A stretch of DNA of 29,380 bases from JANYJJ01 sp038241115 (GTDB lineage Bacteria > Pseudomonadota > Gammaproteobacteria > Burkholderiales > Burkholderiaceae_C), in the NCBI GenBank assembly GCA_038241115.1, contig JBBRGA010000023.1:1-29380 (forward strand), in the 5' to 3' direction. This document shows, piece after piece, positions 17,575 to 25,271 of the stretch (its first letter is position 1; each line of letters begins with the position of its first letter). The notes beneath the pieces are model-generated. The model did not search any database, had not been told where the DNA came from, and was given only the letters and a program-made list of their open reading frames with translations. Position numbers and translations under genes: made by a program.

Positions 17575-19596
17575 TCAGCCTGCCGAGGCCGGTCGCAAGG
17601 CCGGATCAGCCGCTTTTTCAGCAGGCGCGGCTGCGAGTGTCCCGGCATTGGCAAGTGAGGCCGATTTGCTCTTGATTCGGTACTTGCGGTCTGCGGCAGC
17701 CAGCACGCCGCCCAACGCCATCAAGACACATCCGATCCAAATCAGGTTCACGAACGGTTTGTGATGCACTCGAACGCTCCACGCGGTGGCGCTGACCGGT
17801 TCACCGAGGGCGACATACACATCGCGTGTGATGCCACGGTCTATCGCCACTTCCGTCATTGGCGAACGGCTGACGTTGTAGACGCGTCGCTCGGGCGTGA
17901 GTACACCCACGAGCTTGCCGTCTTCGGTGACGCTCAAGCTGGCGCGCGATGACACGTAGTTCGGGCCAACGACGCGTTTGACGCCATCCATGCGGACTTG
18001 GTACTGGCCCGCGGCGGTGGTGTCGCCGACCTCCATGCGCACATCCGATTCGGTCGAAAAGCTGCTGACCATGGTCACGCCGACCACAAACACCGACACC
18101 CCAAAGTGCGCCAACAGCATGCCGTAGTAGCTGCCTGGCTGCGCTGCCAAAGCGGCACCGGTCGACGCAGGATGCTCGCGAACGCGGTTCACCAAGTTGA
18201 CAACTGCCGTGCTGGCAATCCAGGCGGCAAGCAACAAGCCAAAGCCGATCATCGGCGTCCAATGTCCAAGAACGAAAGGTGCAATCAGCGCCGACGCAAA
18301 GCTCACGCCGACCGCCCAACGAAGACGCTTGCCCAGGTCCATGACTTCGGCTTTGCGCCAACGTGTCATGGGCCCTATTCCCATTAAAAACATCGCGGGT
18401 GCCATTAACGGCACGAACACCGCAACGAAGTAAGGAGGGCCCACCGACAGCTTGCCCATGCCCATCGCATCCAGCACCAACGGGTAAATGGTGCCCAACA
18501 AAACCGCGGCCGCGGCCACCACCAAAAGCACATTGTTGGCCAGCAGCATCGACTCGCGAGACACCATCTCGAAACTGCCTCCTGCAGCCACTTTGGGCGC
18601 ACGGAACGCGAACAACAGCAGCGAGCCGCCGATCACCACCGCCAAGAAACCCAATATGAAAACTCCGCGCGCGGGGTCGGTGGCAAAGGCGTGCACCGAG
18701 CTGAGCACGCCGGAGCGAACAATGAAAGTTCCCAGCAGCGACAGGCTGAAGGTCAGGATGGCCAGCAATGCGGTCCACATCTTGAAACCGCCACGCTTTT
18801 CAGTGACCGACAGCGAATGCATCAACGCGGTGCCGACCAACCACGGCATGAATGACGCGTTTTCTACCGGGTCCCAAAACCACCAGCCGCCCCAGCCCAA
18901 TTCGTAGTACGCCCAGAAGCTGCCCAACGCGATGCCGAAGGTCAAAAAGCACCACGCCACCGTGGTCCACGGACGCGACCAGCGCGCCCAAGCGGCGTCG
19001 AGGCGGCCCGACATCAGTGCCGCAATGGCAAACGCAAAAGCCACCACGAAGCCCACGTAGCCCATGTAGAGCATGGGCGGGTGAATGATCATTCCGGGGT
19101 CTTGCAGCAGAGGATTCAAGTCACGTCCATCGGCTGCCGCGGGCAGCAGGCGCAGGAACGGATTCGAAGTCAGCAAGGTGAACAAGATGAAACCGCAACT
19201 GATGAGGCCCATCACGCCCAGCACGCGCGCGAGCATGCGGTCGTCCAGTTGCTTGGAAAAGACCGACACAGCCAAAGTCCAGCCCGCCAAAATCAGCGAC
19301 CACAGCAAGATCGAACCTTCATGGTTGCCCCATACCGCGGTGATCCGATAGATCAAAGGCAGGGTGGAGTTGGAGTGCTGCGCAGCCAACAACACCGAAA
19401 AGTCGTTGTAGATGAAGGAGTACGTGAGGCAGGCGTACGCGATGGCGACGAACAGAAATTGACCTCGTGCCGAGGGCCGTGCCAGCGACATCCATGCCGC
19501 GTTCCCGGTTTGCGCACCGACGAGTGGCAGCACGCTTTGCGCCAAGGCCATGGCCAGCGCGAGGATCAATGCAAAGTGTCCAATTTCAGGAATCAT
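17575..19596 (-). CDS. ccmF: Haem lyase subunit CcmF
   Basis: CcmF is the core of the System I haem lyase: it receives haem from holo-CcmE and, with CcmH and CcmI, attaches it to apocytochrome c. The 673 residues form a polytopic inner-membrane protein. The periplasmic tryptophan-rich WD motif is at about 235-252 (WGGWWFWDPVENASFMPW), with conserved histidines His172 (IHPPML), His260 (ALMHS) and His302 (SVHAF). A large C-terminal periplasmic region with strands (RVYNVSRSPMTEVAI) precedes a last helix. The start ATG overlaps the ccmE stop by 4 bases (ATGA). Length and motifs are normal. Confidence 0.97.
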   Translation of the reverse strand: MIPEIGHFALILALAMALAQSVLPLVGAQTGNAAWMSLARPSARGQFLFVAIAYACLTYSFIYNDFSVLLAAQHSNSTLPLIYRITAVWGNHEGSILLWSLILAGWTLAVSVFSKQLDDRMLARVLGVMGLISCGFILFTLLTSNPFLRLLPAAADGRDLNPLLQDPGMIIHPPMLYMGYVGFVVAFAFAIAALMSGRLDAAWARWSRPWTTVAWCFLTFGIALGSFWAYYELGWGGWWFWDPVENASFMPWLVGTALMHSLSVTEKRGGFKMWTALLAILTFSLSLLGTFIVRSGVLSSVHAFATDPARGVFILGFLAVVIGGSLLLFAFRAPKVAAGGSFEMVSRESMLLANNVLLVVAAAAVLLGTIYPLVLDAMGMGKLSVGPPYFVAVFVPLMAPAMFLMGIGPMTRWRKAEVMDLGKRLRWAVGVSFASALIAPFVLGHWTPMIGFGLLLAAWIASTAVVNLVNRVREHPASTGAALAAQPGSYYGMLLAHFGVSVFVVGVTMVSSFSTESDVRMEVGDTTAAGQYQVRMDGVKRVVGPNYVSSRASLSVTEDGKLVGVLTPERRVYNVSRSPMTEVAIDRGITRDVYVALGEPVSATAWSVRVHHKPFVNLIWIGCVLMALGGVLAAADRKYRIKSKSASLANAGTLAAAPAEKAADPALRPASAG

Positions 19597-20072
19597 GGTT
19601 TGCCCGCCTTCTGAGTCTCTTTGATCGTTGCGCCCGCTGACAGAGATCCGGCCTGCGCCCGTTTGAGCGCGTCGGCAGCTTCGGGCGGCATGTAGTTTTC
19701 GTCGTGCTTGGCCAGCACCTGGTCTGCGCGGAAAAGGCCGTCGGCCCCCAACTTGCCTTGGGCCACCACGCCCTTGCCTTCGCGAAATAAATCAGGCAGC
19801 AAACCGGTGTAAGTCACGGGTATCGTTTTCGCCAAATCCGTCACCACAAACTTCACGGTCAAACCAACCGGATCGCGTTGAATGCTGCCCTGCTCGACCA
19901 AGCCGCCGATGCGAAAGTTGCGCTCGCGGGGTGCCTCGTTGGCGGCTACTTGGCTCGGGCTGAAGAAAAACACCAAGTTGCTTTGAAAAGCGTTCAGCAC
20001 AAGCGCTGCCGCCACGCCCAAAGTGGTGAGGCCGACGGCAATTGCCAAGCCGCGTTTGGTTCTGGCTTTCAT
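19593..20072 (-). CDS. ccmE: Haem chaperone CcmE
   Basis: CcmE binds haem covalently in the periplasm and passes it from CcmC to CcmF. It has 159 residues: an N-terminal membrane anchor (about 8-28) and a beta-barrel OB-fold (NFRIGGLVEQGSI to GLFRADQVLAKH). The haem-binding histidine is His123, in KHDENYMP with Tyr127. After the barrel is a flexible tail ending in AGKP. The start ATG follows immediately on the ccmD stop (TGAATG), which favours coupled translation. Confidence 0.97.
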   Translation of the reverse strand: MKARTKRGLAIAVGLTTLGVAAALVLNAFQSNLVFFFSPSQVAANEAPRERNFRIGGLVEQGSIQRDPVGLTVKFVVTDLAKTIPVTYTGLLPDLFREGKGVVAQGKLGADGLFRADQVLAKHDENYMPPEAADALKRAQAGSLSAGATIKETQKAGKP

Positions 20073-20276
20073 TCAGGAATTCTCCAAATTGGTTTGGTCG
20101 TCTTGCGAAGTCTGGTCGCGCAGTGCCTTGCGTCGCATTGAGAGTGACCACATCTCCGTCAACATCACCAGGCCGGTCACGCCAAAAGAGCCCCACACAT
20201 ACAAACCGTAGCCGCCCATGGCCAAGAAGTCAGACGCGCTGGCCCAATTCAAGTTCCAAATCATGTTGGATTTCAT
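20073..20276 (-). CDS. ccmD: Haem exporter small subunit CcmD
   Basis: This small single-pass inner-membrane protein stabilises the CcmABC-CcmE complex and helps release holo-CcmE. It has 67 residues, with FLAMGGYGLYVWGSFGVTGLVML as the typical CcmD transmembrane segment (about residues 18-40), then a basic stretch (MRRKALR) and an acidic, Gln-rich tail. The start at 20276 overlaps the ccmC stop (ATGA, 20273-20276); an inner ATG four codons later is possible. Confidence 0.93.
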   Translation of the reverse strand: MKSNMIWNLNWASASDFLAMGGYGLYVWGSFGVTGLVMLTEMWSLSMRRKALRDQTSQDDQTNLENS

Positions 20277-21070
20277 GCGCCGACCGGATGCTTGGCACTG
20301 GAACCGCGCATTTCACTCAACGCTTGTCTGGCCCAAGCCGTGTGTTGCTCGCGCTCGAGCAAGATCACCCTCAAACGGATCAGCGCCACCACGATGCTGT
20401 ACATCCAAAACGCCAGCGCCATCACGAGCATCCCGGTGAGCATGGTGGTGGCCATGCTCGGAGCCCGCAGCAAACTGACCGACGCACCTTGGTGCAGGGT
20501 GTTCCACCACTTCACTGAAAAATAAATGATGGGCACGTTGACCACACCGACCAATGCCAACAAAGCCGCAGCCCTGTCAGCGCGACGCAGGTCGTCGATC
20601 GCGGCGTGCAGCGACATATAGCCGATGTACAAAAACAGCAGGATCAATTCTGATGTGAGCCGTGCGTCCCACACCCACCAAGTTCCCCAGGTGGGCTTGC
20701 CCCACAAAGCCCCAGTCCACAGCGCGATGAACGTCATCAGTGCCCCGGTTGGCGCCAACGACAACGCCAAGGCAGACGCACTTTTGGCGTTGAAAACCAA
20801 ACCCACGCCCGCCCAAAACGCCATGACCAAGTAGATGACCATGGACATCCAAGCAGCAGGCACGTGAATGAAGATGATGCGGTAAACCTCGCCCTGCTGG
20901 GCGTCAGTGGGCGCGGAACCCAACCCTATCCACAAACCCAAAAGCGTCAGCGCCACGCCCGCCGTGGCAAACCATGGCAAGGCAGAACCGGCCATCGCGT
21001 GCAGGCGCTGCGGCGCCGCATATTTGAACCAATTGATCTTGCGGCTGGCGGTCACCACGTGCAACTCCAT
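20273..21070 (-). CDS. ccmC: Haem handling protein CcmC
   Basis: CcmC binds haem at the periplasmic face and attaches it to CcmE. The 265 residues form six predicted membrane helices. The WD motif is at about 124-138 (WGKPTWGTWWVWDAR), followed by LTSELILLFLYIGY. The haem-coordinating histidines expected in the family are His69 (FIHVPAAW) and His193 (NTLHQGAS). It is 28 bases downstream of ccmB and overlaps ccmD by 4. Ordinary in every visible respect. Confidence 0.97.
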   Translation of the reverse strand: MELHVVTASRKINWFKYAAPQRLHAMAGSALPWFATAGVALTLLGLWIGLGSAPTDAQQGEVYRIIFIHVPAAWMSMVIYLVMAFWAGVGLVFNAKSASALALSLAPTGALMTFIALWTGALWGKPTWGTWWVWDARLTSELILLFLYIGYMSLHAAIDDLRRADRAAALLALVGVVNVPIIYFSVKWWNTLHQGASVSLLRAPSMATTMLTGMLVMALAFWMYSIVVALIRLRVILLEREQHTAWARQALSEMRGSSAKHPVGA

Positions 21071-21098
21071 GTGGACAACAAATCAAAACGGGGCTTCT

Positions 21099-21755
21099 TC
21101 ATTCGACTGAAATTCGCAAAGCAGCTGCGGTTGCCAAGGGAGCTAAAAACAAGGCCAGCACCAGCATGGCCCCCAACAACGAAAAGTGACCGGCTATTCC
21201 CAGCCCTGAGCTGCTGGCCTCGACCGCCCCAGCACCGAAGATTATGACCGGCACATACAGCGGGAGCACCAGCAAGGACAAGAGCACGCCACCTCCGCGC
21301 ACGCCCACTGTGAGGGCCGCGCCAATGCCGCCAATCAAGCTCAGCAAGGGCGTTCCCAACAGCAGCGACAGGGCCAGCACACCGACCGACGATGCCGGCA
21401 TGTCGAACTGCAAAGCCAACAACGGAGAAATCAGCGCCAACAGCAAACCTGACGCCAGCCAATGGGCAGCCATCTTGGCAAACACCAGCAGCGGCAGAGG
21501 CGTGGCCGACAACAGCAGTTGTTCAAGCGTGCCGTCTTGATGGTCGTCGGCAAACAAGCGCGTCAGCGACAACATCGATGCCAACAGAGCAGCCACCCAG
21601 ACCACGCCCGCCGCCATCGTGCGCAGCATGGCCGCGTCCGGGCCGACGCCCAAGGGAAACAGACTGACGACGATGACGAAAAAAAACAGCGCCGCCAAGG
21701 TGTCGGCGCGGCGCCGCAGTGCAATGCGAAGGTCGCGAATGAAAATGCAGCGCAT
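21099..21755 (-). CDS. ccmB: Haem exporter permease CcmB
   Basis: CcmB is the membrane subunit paired with the ATPase CcmA, which powers release of holo-CcmE from CcmC. From ATG 21755 it has 218 residues and about six transmembrane helices, the normal CcmB length, and it begins with IRDLRIALRRRADTL and FPLGVGPD, both typical of the family. The same frame stays open upstream without a stop through a tandem repeat to a TTG at 21884 that overlaps the ccmA stop; a GTG at 21779 is a further option. I keep ATG 21755 because family similarity begins there. Confidence 0.93.
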   Translation of the reverse strand: MRCIFIRDLRIALRRRADTLAALFFFVIVVSLFPLGVGPDAAMLRTMAAGVVWVAALLASMLSLTRLFADDHQDGTLEQLLLSATPLPLLVFAKMAAHWLASGLLLALISPLLALQFDMPASSVGVLALSLLLGTPLLSLIGGIGAALTVGVRGGGVLLSLLVLPLYVPVIIFGAGAVEASSSGLGIAGHFSLLGAMLVLALFLAPLATAAALRISVE

Positions 21756-21807
21756 GCCGCCCAGGGCTGATGTGTTCACAACGGTCGGAATGATTTTTCC
21801 AAAACGG

Positions 21808-21879
21808 CTCTTATCGTCACTCTTATCGTTGCTCTCATCGCGGCCCTCATCGTTGCCCTGAACGCGGTTCTCAGCGAGG
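21808..21879. repeat. Degenerate 12-bp tandem repeat at the ccmA-ccmB junction
   Basis: Six successive 12-base units (21808, 21820, 21832, 21844, 21856, 21868) share a CTCttATCG-like start; the first four are clearest. The repeat lies in the 125 bases between the ccmA stop and the ccmB ATG. In the ccmB frame it would encode four-residue units of the form [QEK]-[GS]-x-D. No stop codon interrupts it. Confidence 0.7.
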
Positions 21880-21880
21880 T

Positions 21881-22498
21881 TCAAAGCGCCAGCACCACTT
21901 GTTGAACCGATTCGGGCAGCGACACCGTTTGGTGGCTGGTCAGCACCACCAATCCGCCCTTTTCCAAATGGCGGGTGATGAGCCCGAGCAGCCAATCGGT
22001 GGCGGCGGTATCGAGTGCATTGAACGGTTCGTCCAATATCCACAACGCTGCCGGACTGCCCAGCGCCAATCTCGCCAGGGCCACGCGTCGTCGCTGCCCC
22101 TGCGACAAATTGCGCGTAGGTGCCCGCTCGCGGCCTCTCAAGCCCGATTGCACCAGCGCCACTTGGGCGGCCGACATGCTGGCCACGGTGCCACCCAAAA
22201 CAGCAGCCGTGCACAAATTCTCAAGTGCTGACAGATCGTCTTTCAAAGCCGCTGCGTGACCCACGTAAATCAACTGCCGGTTGAATTCATCGCGCAGTTT
22301 GTGAACGTCAGCACCTTGCCAAAGCACATGCCCGGCGGATGGGGCCATCAGGCCGCACAGGGTGCGCAGCAGGCTGGTTTTTCCGGCACCGTTCATGCCC
22401 GTCACGCGCAACAACTGGCCGGCTAGCAAGTTCAGGGACACGCCCACAAAGAGCTTGCGTCCGCCTCTTGTGCAGGCCACAGAACTGAGCTCAAGCAT
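21881..22498 (-). CDS. ccmA: Haem exporter ATP-binding protein CcmA
   Basis: CcmA is the cytoplasmic ATPase of the CcmAB transporter. It has 205 residues: Walker A GMNGAGKTSLLR (about 34-45), Q-loop region, ABC signature NLSQGQRRRVALARL, Walker B LWILDEPF followed by NALD, and the switch histidine in LTSHQ. It is the first gene of the ccm operon. The start ATG at 22498 has no clear ribosome site. The 162 bases upstream (22499-22660) separate it from a divergent gene and must hold the operon promoter, but I could not pick one out with confidence. Confidence 0.96.
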   Translation of the reverse strand: MLELSSVACTRGGRKLFVGVSLNLLAGQLLRVTGMNGAGKTSLLRTLCGLMAPSAGHVLWQGADVHKLRDEFNRQLIYVGHAAALKDDLSALENLCTAAVLGGTVASMSAAQVALVQSGLRGRERAPTRNLSQGQRRRVALARLALGSPAALWILDEPFNALDTAATDWLLGLITRHLEKGGLVVLTSHQTVSLPESVQQVVLAL

Positions 22499-22660
22499 GG
22501 GACAAACAAGGCGTGGAAAACAAGACTAAAAAGCGCATGAGGTCAGGGTCGCGGCGAACAGAACACGCTGGATTGTCCATGCTCGAAGCGGCTGTTCGGG
22601 CTGGCAGGACATTGGAACTACAGTCACGCTCGAATCAATTCAACAAGCAGGTGGAACGCG

Positions 22661-23440
22661 ATGAAATGGATGCGCTTTAGACACGGTACGCGTGAGGGTT
22701 TTGGTAGTTTGCAAGGCGACTCAGTCCAAGTGCACGAGGGTGATTTATTCGACCAGCCAAGGCCCACCGCGCAGCACATCGTGCTCAGCGAACTGGAATG
22801 GCTCACGCCGTGTCAGCCCAGCAAAATGATCGGCCTGTGGAATAACTTTCATGCCTTGGCCGCCAAGAACGGTTGGACCACGCCAGCTGAGCCGCTTTAC
22901 TTTCTGAAGGCCAACAGCAGCTTTGCGGCTCACCGACAAACCATCGAGCTGCCCGCGCCCGAGGTGGGCCGGATTGCGTTTGAAGGCGAGCTCGCGGTGG
23001 TCATCGGAAAAACCTGCCGCAACCTCAACCTGGAGGACGCACCGGCGCACATTTTTGGCTACACCTGCGCCAACGACGTTACTGCCATGGAGGTGCTGCA
23101 CCGTGACCCCAGCTTTGCGCAGTGGGCGAGGGCCAAGAGCTTCGACACGTTTGGCATCTTCGGCCCGGCTATTGAAACTGATTTCAACCATTTAAACGCC
23201 ACCTTGCGCACCCGCGTGGGCGGTCGAGAGCGTCAAAACTACGCACTGAGTGACATGATTTTTTCACCGGCCGAGTTGGTGTCGCGCATCTCGCGCGACA
23301 TGACTTTGTTGCCCGGCGACGTCATTTTGTGCGGCACCTCGCTGGGTGTATTGCCGATGAAACCTGGCAGCGAGATAGAAGTTGAGATCGACGGCCTGGG
23401 AATGCTGATAAACCGGTTTGGATCGACTGCCTCAGCCTAG
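22661..23440 (+). CDS. Fumarylacetoacetate hydrolase (FAH) family protein
   Basis: This is a metal-dependent C-C or C-O hydrolase/isomerase of the FAH superfamily. The 259 residues include the typical metal site: Glu108 and Glu110 in FEGELAVVIG, and Asp139 in CANDVTAMEV. Lys159 (ARAKSFDTFGIFGP) and the C-terminal GDVILCGTS box complete the pattern. The length and KMIGLWNNFH segment are like the 2-hydroxyhepta-2,4-dienedioate isomerase and 2-keto-4-pentenoate hydratase-like group; the exact substrate cannot be told. AGGTGG at 22649-22654 is a good ribosome site, 6 bases before the ATG. It is divergent from ccmA and 67 bases ahead of a VF530-type gene, possibly cotranscribed. Confidence 0.9.
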   Translation: MKWMRFRHGTREGFGSLQGDSVQVHEGDLFDQPRPTAQHIVLSELEWLTPCQPSKMIGLWNNFHALAAKNGWTTPAEPLYFLKANSSFAAHRQTIELPAPEVGRIAFEGELAVVIGKTCRNLNLEDAPAHIFGYTCANDVTAMEVLHRDPSFAQWARAKSFDTFGIFGPAIETDFNHLNATLRTRVGGRERQNYALSDMIFSPAELVSRISRDMTLLPGDVILCGTSLGVLPMKPGSEIEVEIDGLGMLINRFGSTASA

Positions 23441-23507
23441 GAAAGGTCAATGCTTTCGCACCCTGTCTTTTGGCACCACCGAGCGTGACCTAGCAACGCG
23501 ACCCAAC

Positions 23508-23780
23508 ATGTCTGTACCCCAAGCCCGCAATCCGCTACACGGCATCACGCTGGAAGCCATGCTCAACGAGTTGGTGGCGCATTTTGGCTGGCCCGAATTG
23601 GGTTACCAAATTCACATCCGCTGCTTTGTGCTCGACCCGAGTGTGGAGTCGAGTTTGAAGTTTTTGAGGAAAACCCCATGGGCCCGCGAGAAGGTGGAGA
23701 GCCTTTATCTGTTCATGCGGCGAGAGCAAGCCCGCACTGCGAAACAACAAGCCCCCCCGGAGTCGACGGGGGCTCCTTGA
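23508..23780 (+). CDS. VF530 family (DUF2132) small protein, putative DNA-binding
   Basis: This 90-residue protein from ATG 23508 has the family signature NPLHGITLEAMLNELVAHFGW, then ELGYQIHIRCF and SLKFLRKTPWAREKVESLYL. The fold is known from a Vibrio representative and is annotated as DNA-binding; biological function is unknown. The C-terminal tail is Gln/Ala-rich. The frame is open further 5' but that portion overlaps the FAH gene end and lacks family similarity. Its last codons encode a hairpin that looks like the terminator of the opposing nagZ operon, and the two stops are one base apart. Confidence 0.9.
   Translation: MSVPQARNPLHGITLEAMLNELVAHFGWPELGYQIHIRCFVLDPSVESSLKFLRKTPWAREKVESLYLFMRREQARTAKQQAPPESTGAP
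23742..23774 (-). terminator. Intrinsic terminator of the lepB-nagZ operon, inside the opposing gene
   Basis: On the minus strand, arms AGCCCCC (23774-23768) and GGGGGCT (23756-23750) pair over 7 bp and are followed by a U-rich tail TGTTGTTT. The + strand side has only CTCCTT after the stem, so the structure suits the minus-strand transcript ending at nagZ much better. It lies wholly within the last 13 codons of the VF530 gene. Confidence 0.65.
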
Positions 23781-23781
23781 T

Positions 23782-24870
23782 TCAGGGCAGTCGCTCCAGC
23801 GCACGCTGATACAGAGGCTGGTGCATCAACTCGTCCCACGTCAAGGGCCGCGTTTGCGGCAGCAAATTCAGGCGACGTTGTTCGCTGTCGGGATCGCGCT
23901 GCCAGTGGCCTTCTGCATGCGCTTGATCCAGACCTCGCAGCAGCGCATCCACCGCAGTTCCGCCGTCTACCGATTGATTGCAAAGCAGCACCATGTCGCA
24001 GCCGGCAGTCAGGGCCACCGAGGCAGCGTCGGTGTAGCTGACCTCGGCACCGTCGATCAACCGGGCTCCGGCCATGCTCAAGTCGTCGCTGAAAACGGCG
24101 CCCGTAAAACCAAGGTGCTGGCGCAAGATTTCCTTCAACCAGCGCGTTGAAAAACCAGCCGCTCGGGCGTCCACCCTGGGATAGATGACGTGTGCTGGCA
24201 TCACGCTGGTGAGGCTGGTGCTGAGCCATTCGTACGGTTTGGCGTCGTCGGACAAAAGCGTTTTCAGCGACCGCTTGTCCAGTGGAATTTCCAAATGGCT
24301 GTCAGCCCTGACAAAGCCGTGGCCCGGAAAGTGTTTTCCGCAGTTGCGCATACCGGCCATCAGCAGGCCGTGCATCAGGCTTTTGGCGAGCACGCTGGCA
24401 ACGCGAGCGTCCCGGTGAAATGCACGGTCACCGATCACGCCGCTTTCGCCGTGGTCAAGGTCCAGAACAGGCGTGAAGCTCAAATCCACTCCGCAGGCGC
24501 GCAGTTCACTGGCCATCACGTAACCGGCTGCGCTGGCGGCGTCGGTTGCGGTGAGCGCGCCGTCACCGACGCCGCGTTTGCCGTCTTTCATCCACATGTC
24601 CCCGAGCACGCGCATGGGCGGTAAATGGGTGAAGCCGTCGGTGCGAAAACGCTGCACACGCCCGCCTTCGTGGTCAACGCAAATGAGCATGTCGGGTCGC
24701 ACGGACTTGATCTCTGCGGTGAGCTCGGTGAGCTGGCGACGGTCTTGCCAATTGCGCGCAAACAGAATCAAGCCGCCCGTCAGCGGATGCTTGAGACGGC
24801 GGCGGTCGGCTGCTGTGAGGCTGAGGCCTTCGATGTCCAGAACAACGGGGCTGTGGAAGATTTCGCTCAT
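23782..24870 (-). CDS. nagZ: Beta-N-acetylhexosaminidase NagZ
   Basis: NagZ removes N-acetylglucosamine from anhydromuropeptides during cell-wall recycling in the cytoplasm; in other bacteria this feeds AmpC induction. The 362 residues form a glycoside hydrolase family 3 barrel. Motifs are Asp66-His67-Glu68 (CVDHEGGRV), the catalytic loop GKHFPGHG at about 178-185, and the nucleophile Asp262 in VFSDDLSM. It has no signal peptide, as expected for NagZ rather than periplasmic GH3 enzymes. It is the last gene of the operon; its start overlaps the acpS stop (ATGA, 24867-24870). Confidence 0.97.
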   Translation of the reverse strand: MSEIFHSPVVLDIEGLSLTAADRRRLKHPLTGGLILFARNWQDRRQLTELTAEIKSVRPDMLICVDHEGGRVQRFRTDGFTHLPPMRVLGDMWMKDGKRGVGDGALTATDAASAAGYVMASELRACGVDLSFTPVLDLDHGESGVIGDRAFHRDARVASVLAKSLMHGLLMAGMRNCGKHFPGHGFVRADSHLEIPLDKRSLKTLLSDDAKPYEWLSTSLTSVMPAHVIYPRVDARAAGFSTRWLKEILRQHLGFTGAVFSDDLSMAGARLIDGAEVSYTDAASVALTAGCDMVLLCNQSVDGGTAVDALLRGLDQAHAEGHWQRDPDSEQRRLNLLPQTRPLTWDELMHQPLYQRALERLP

Positions 24871-25271
24871 GTGGTGGCTTCCTTGATCTCGACCACGACA
24901 AAGCTCGCGGCATGGGTGGTTTCATCGCTCAAACTGACATGAGCGCTTAGGTTCTTTTCGGTAAACCAGGCGGCCAATGTGCCGTGCAAACGTATCTCCG
25001 GCTTGCCGTTGGCGGCGTTGAGGATTTCGCATGCGCGCCAAGTCATGGGCATGCGCATGCCCAAGCCGATGGCCTTGGAGAAAGCTTCTTTCGCAGAAAA
25101 ACGGGTTGCCAAATAGCTGATGCCCCGCGCTTTAACCTTGCTGAGTCGGACGCGAAAAATTTGAATTTCCTGCGGCCCCAACACCTTCTCGGCGAAACGA
25201 TCTCCGCGCCGCTCAAAGGCTGCCTCGATGCGGCGCACATCGCAAATGTCGGTCCCCACGCCGTAGATCAT
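24867..25271 (-). CDS. acpS: Holo-[acyl-carrier-protein] synthase
   Basis: AcpS transfers 4'-phosphopantetheine from coenzyme A to the serine of acyl carrier protein, enabling fatty-acid synthesis. The 134 residues include GTDICDVRRIE with the Mg-binding Asp8, and RFSAKEAFSKAIG with Lys61-Glu62 (Glu is the second metal ligand). SAHVSLSDETTHA near the end is also family-typical. It overlaps pdxJ and nagZ by 4 bases each, so its translation is coupled on both sides. The position after pdxJ is conserved in many proteobacteria. Confidence 0.97.
   Translation of the reverse strand: MIYGVGTDICDVRRIEAAFERRGDRFAEKVLGPQEIQIFRVRLSKVKARGISYLATRFSAKEAFSKAIGLGMRMPMTWRACEILNAANGKPEIRLHGTLAAWFTEKNLSAHVSLSDETTHAASFVVVEIKEATT

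Noticed and set aside
21808..21879. Tandem repeat considered as a CRISPR array or iteron origin
   Set aside because: Units are 12 bases, degenerate, directly abutting without spacers, and lie inside the ccm operon.
22499..22660. Search for a divergent promoter or operator between ccmA and the FAH gene
   Set aside because: Several weak TTGNNN-like hexamers occur on both strands, but no pairing was good enough to report.
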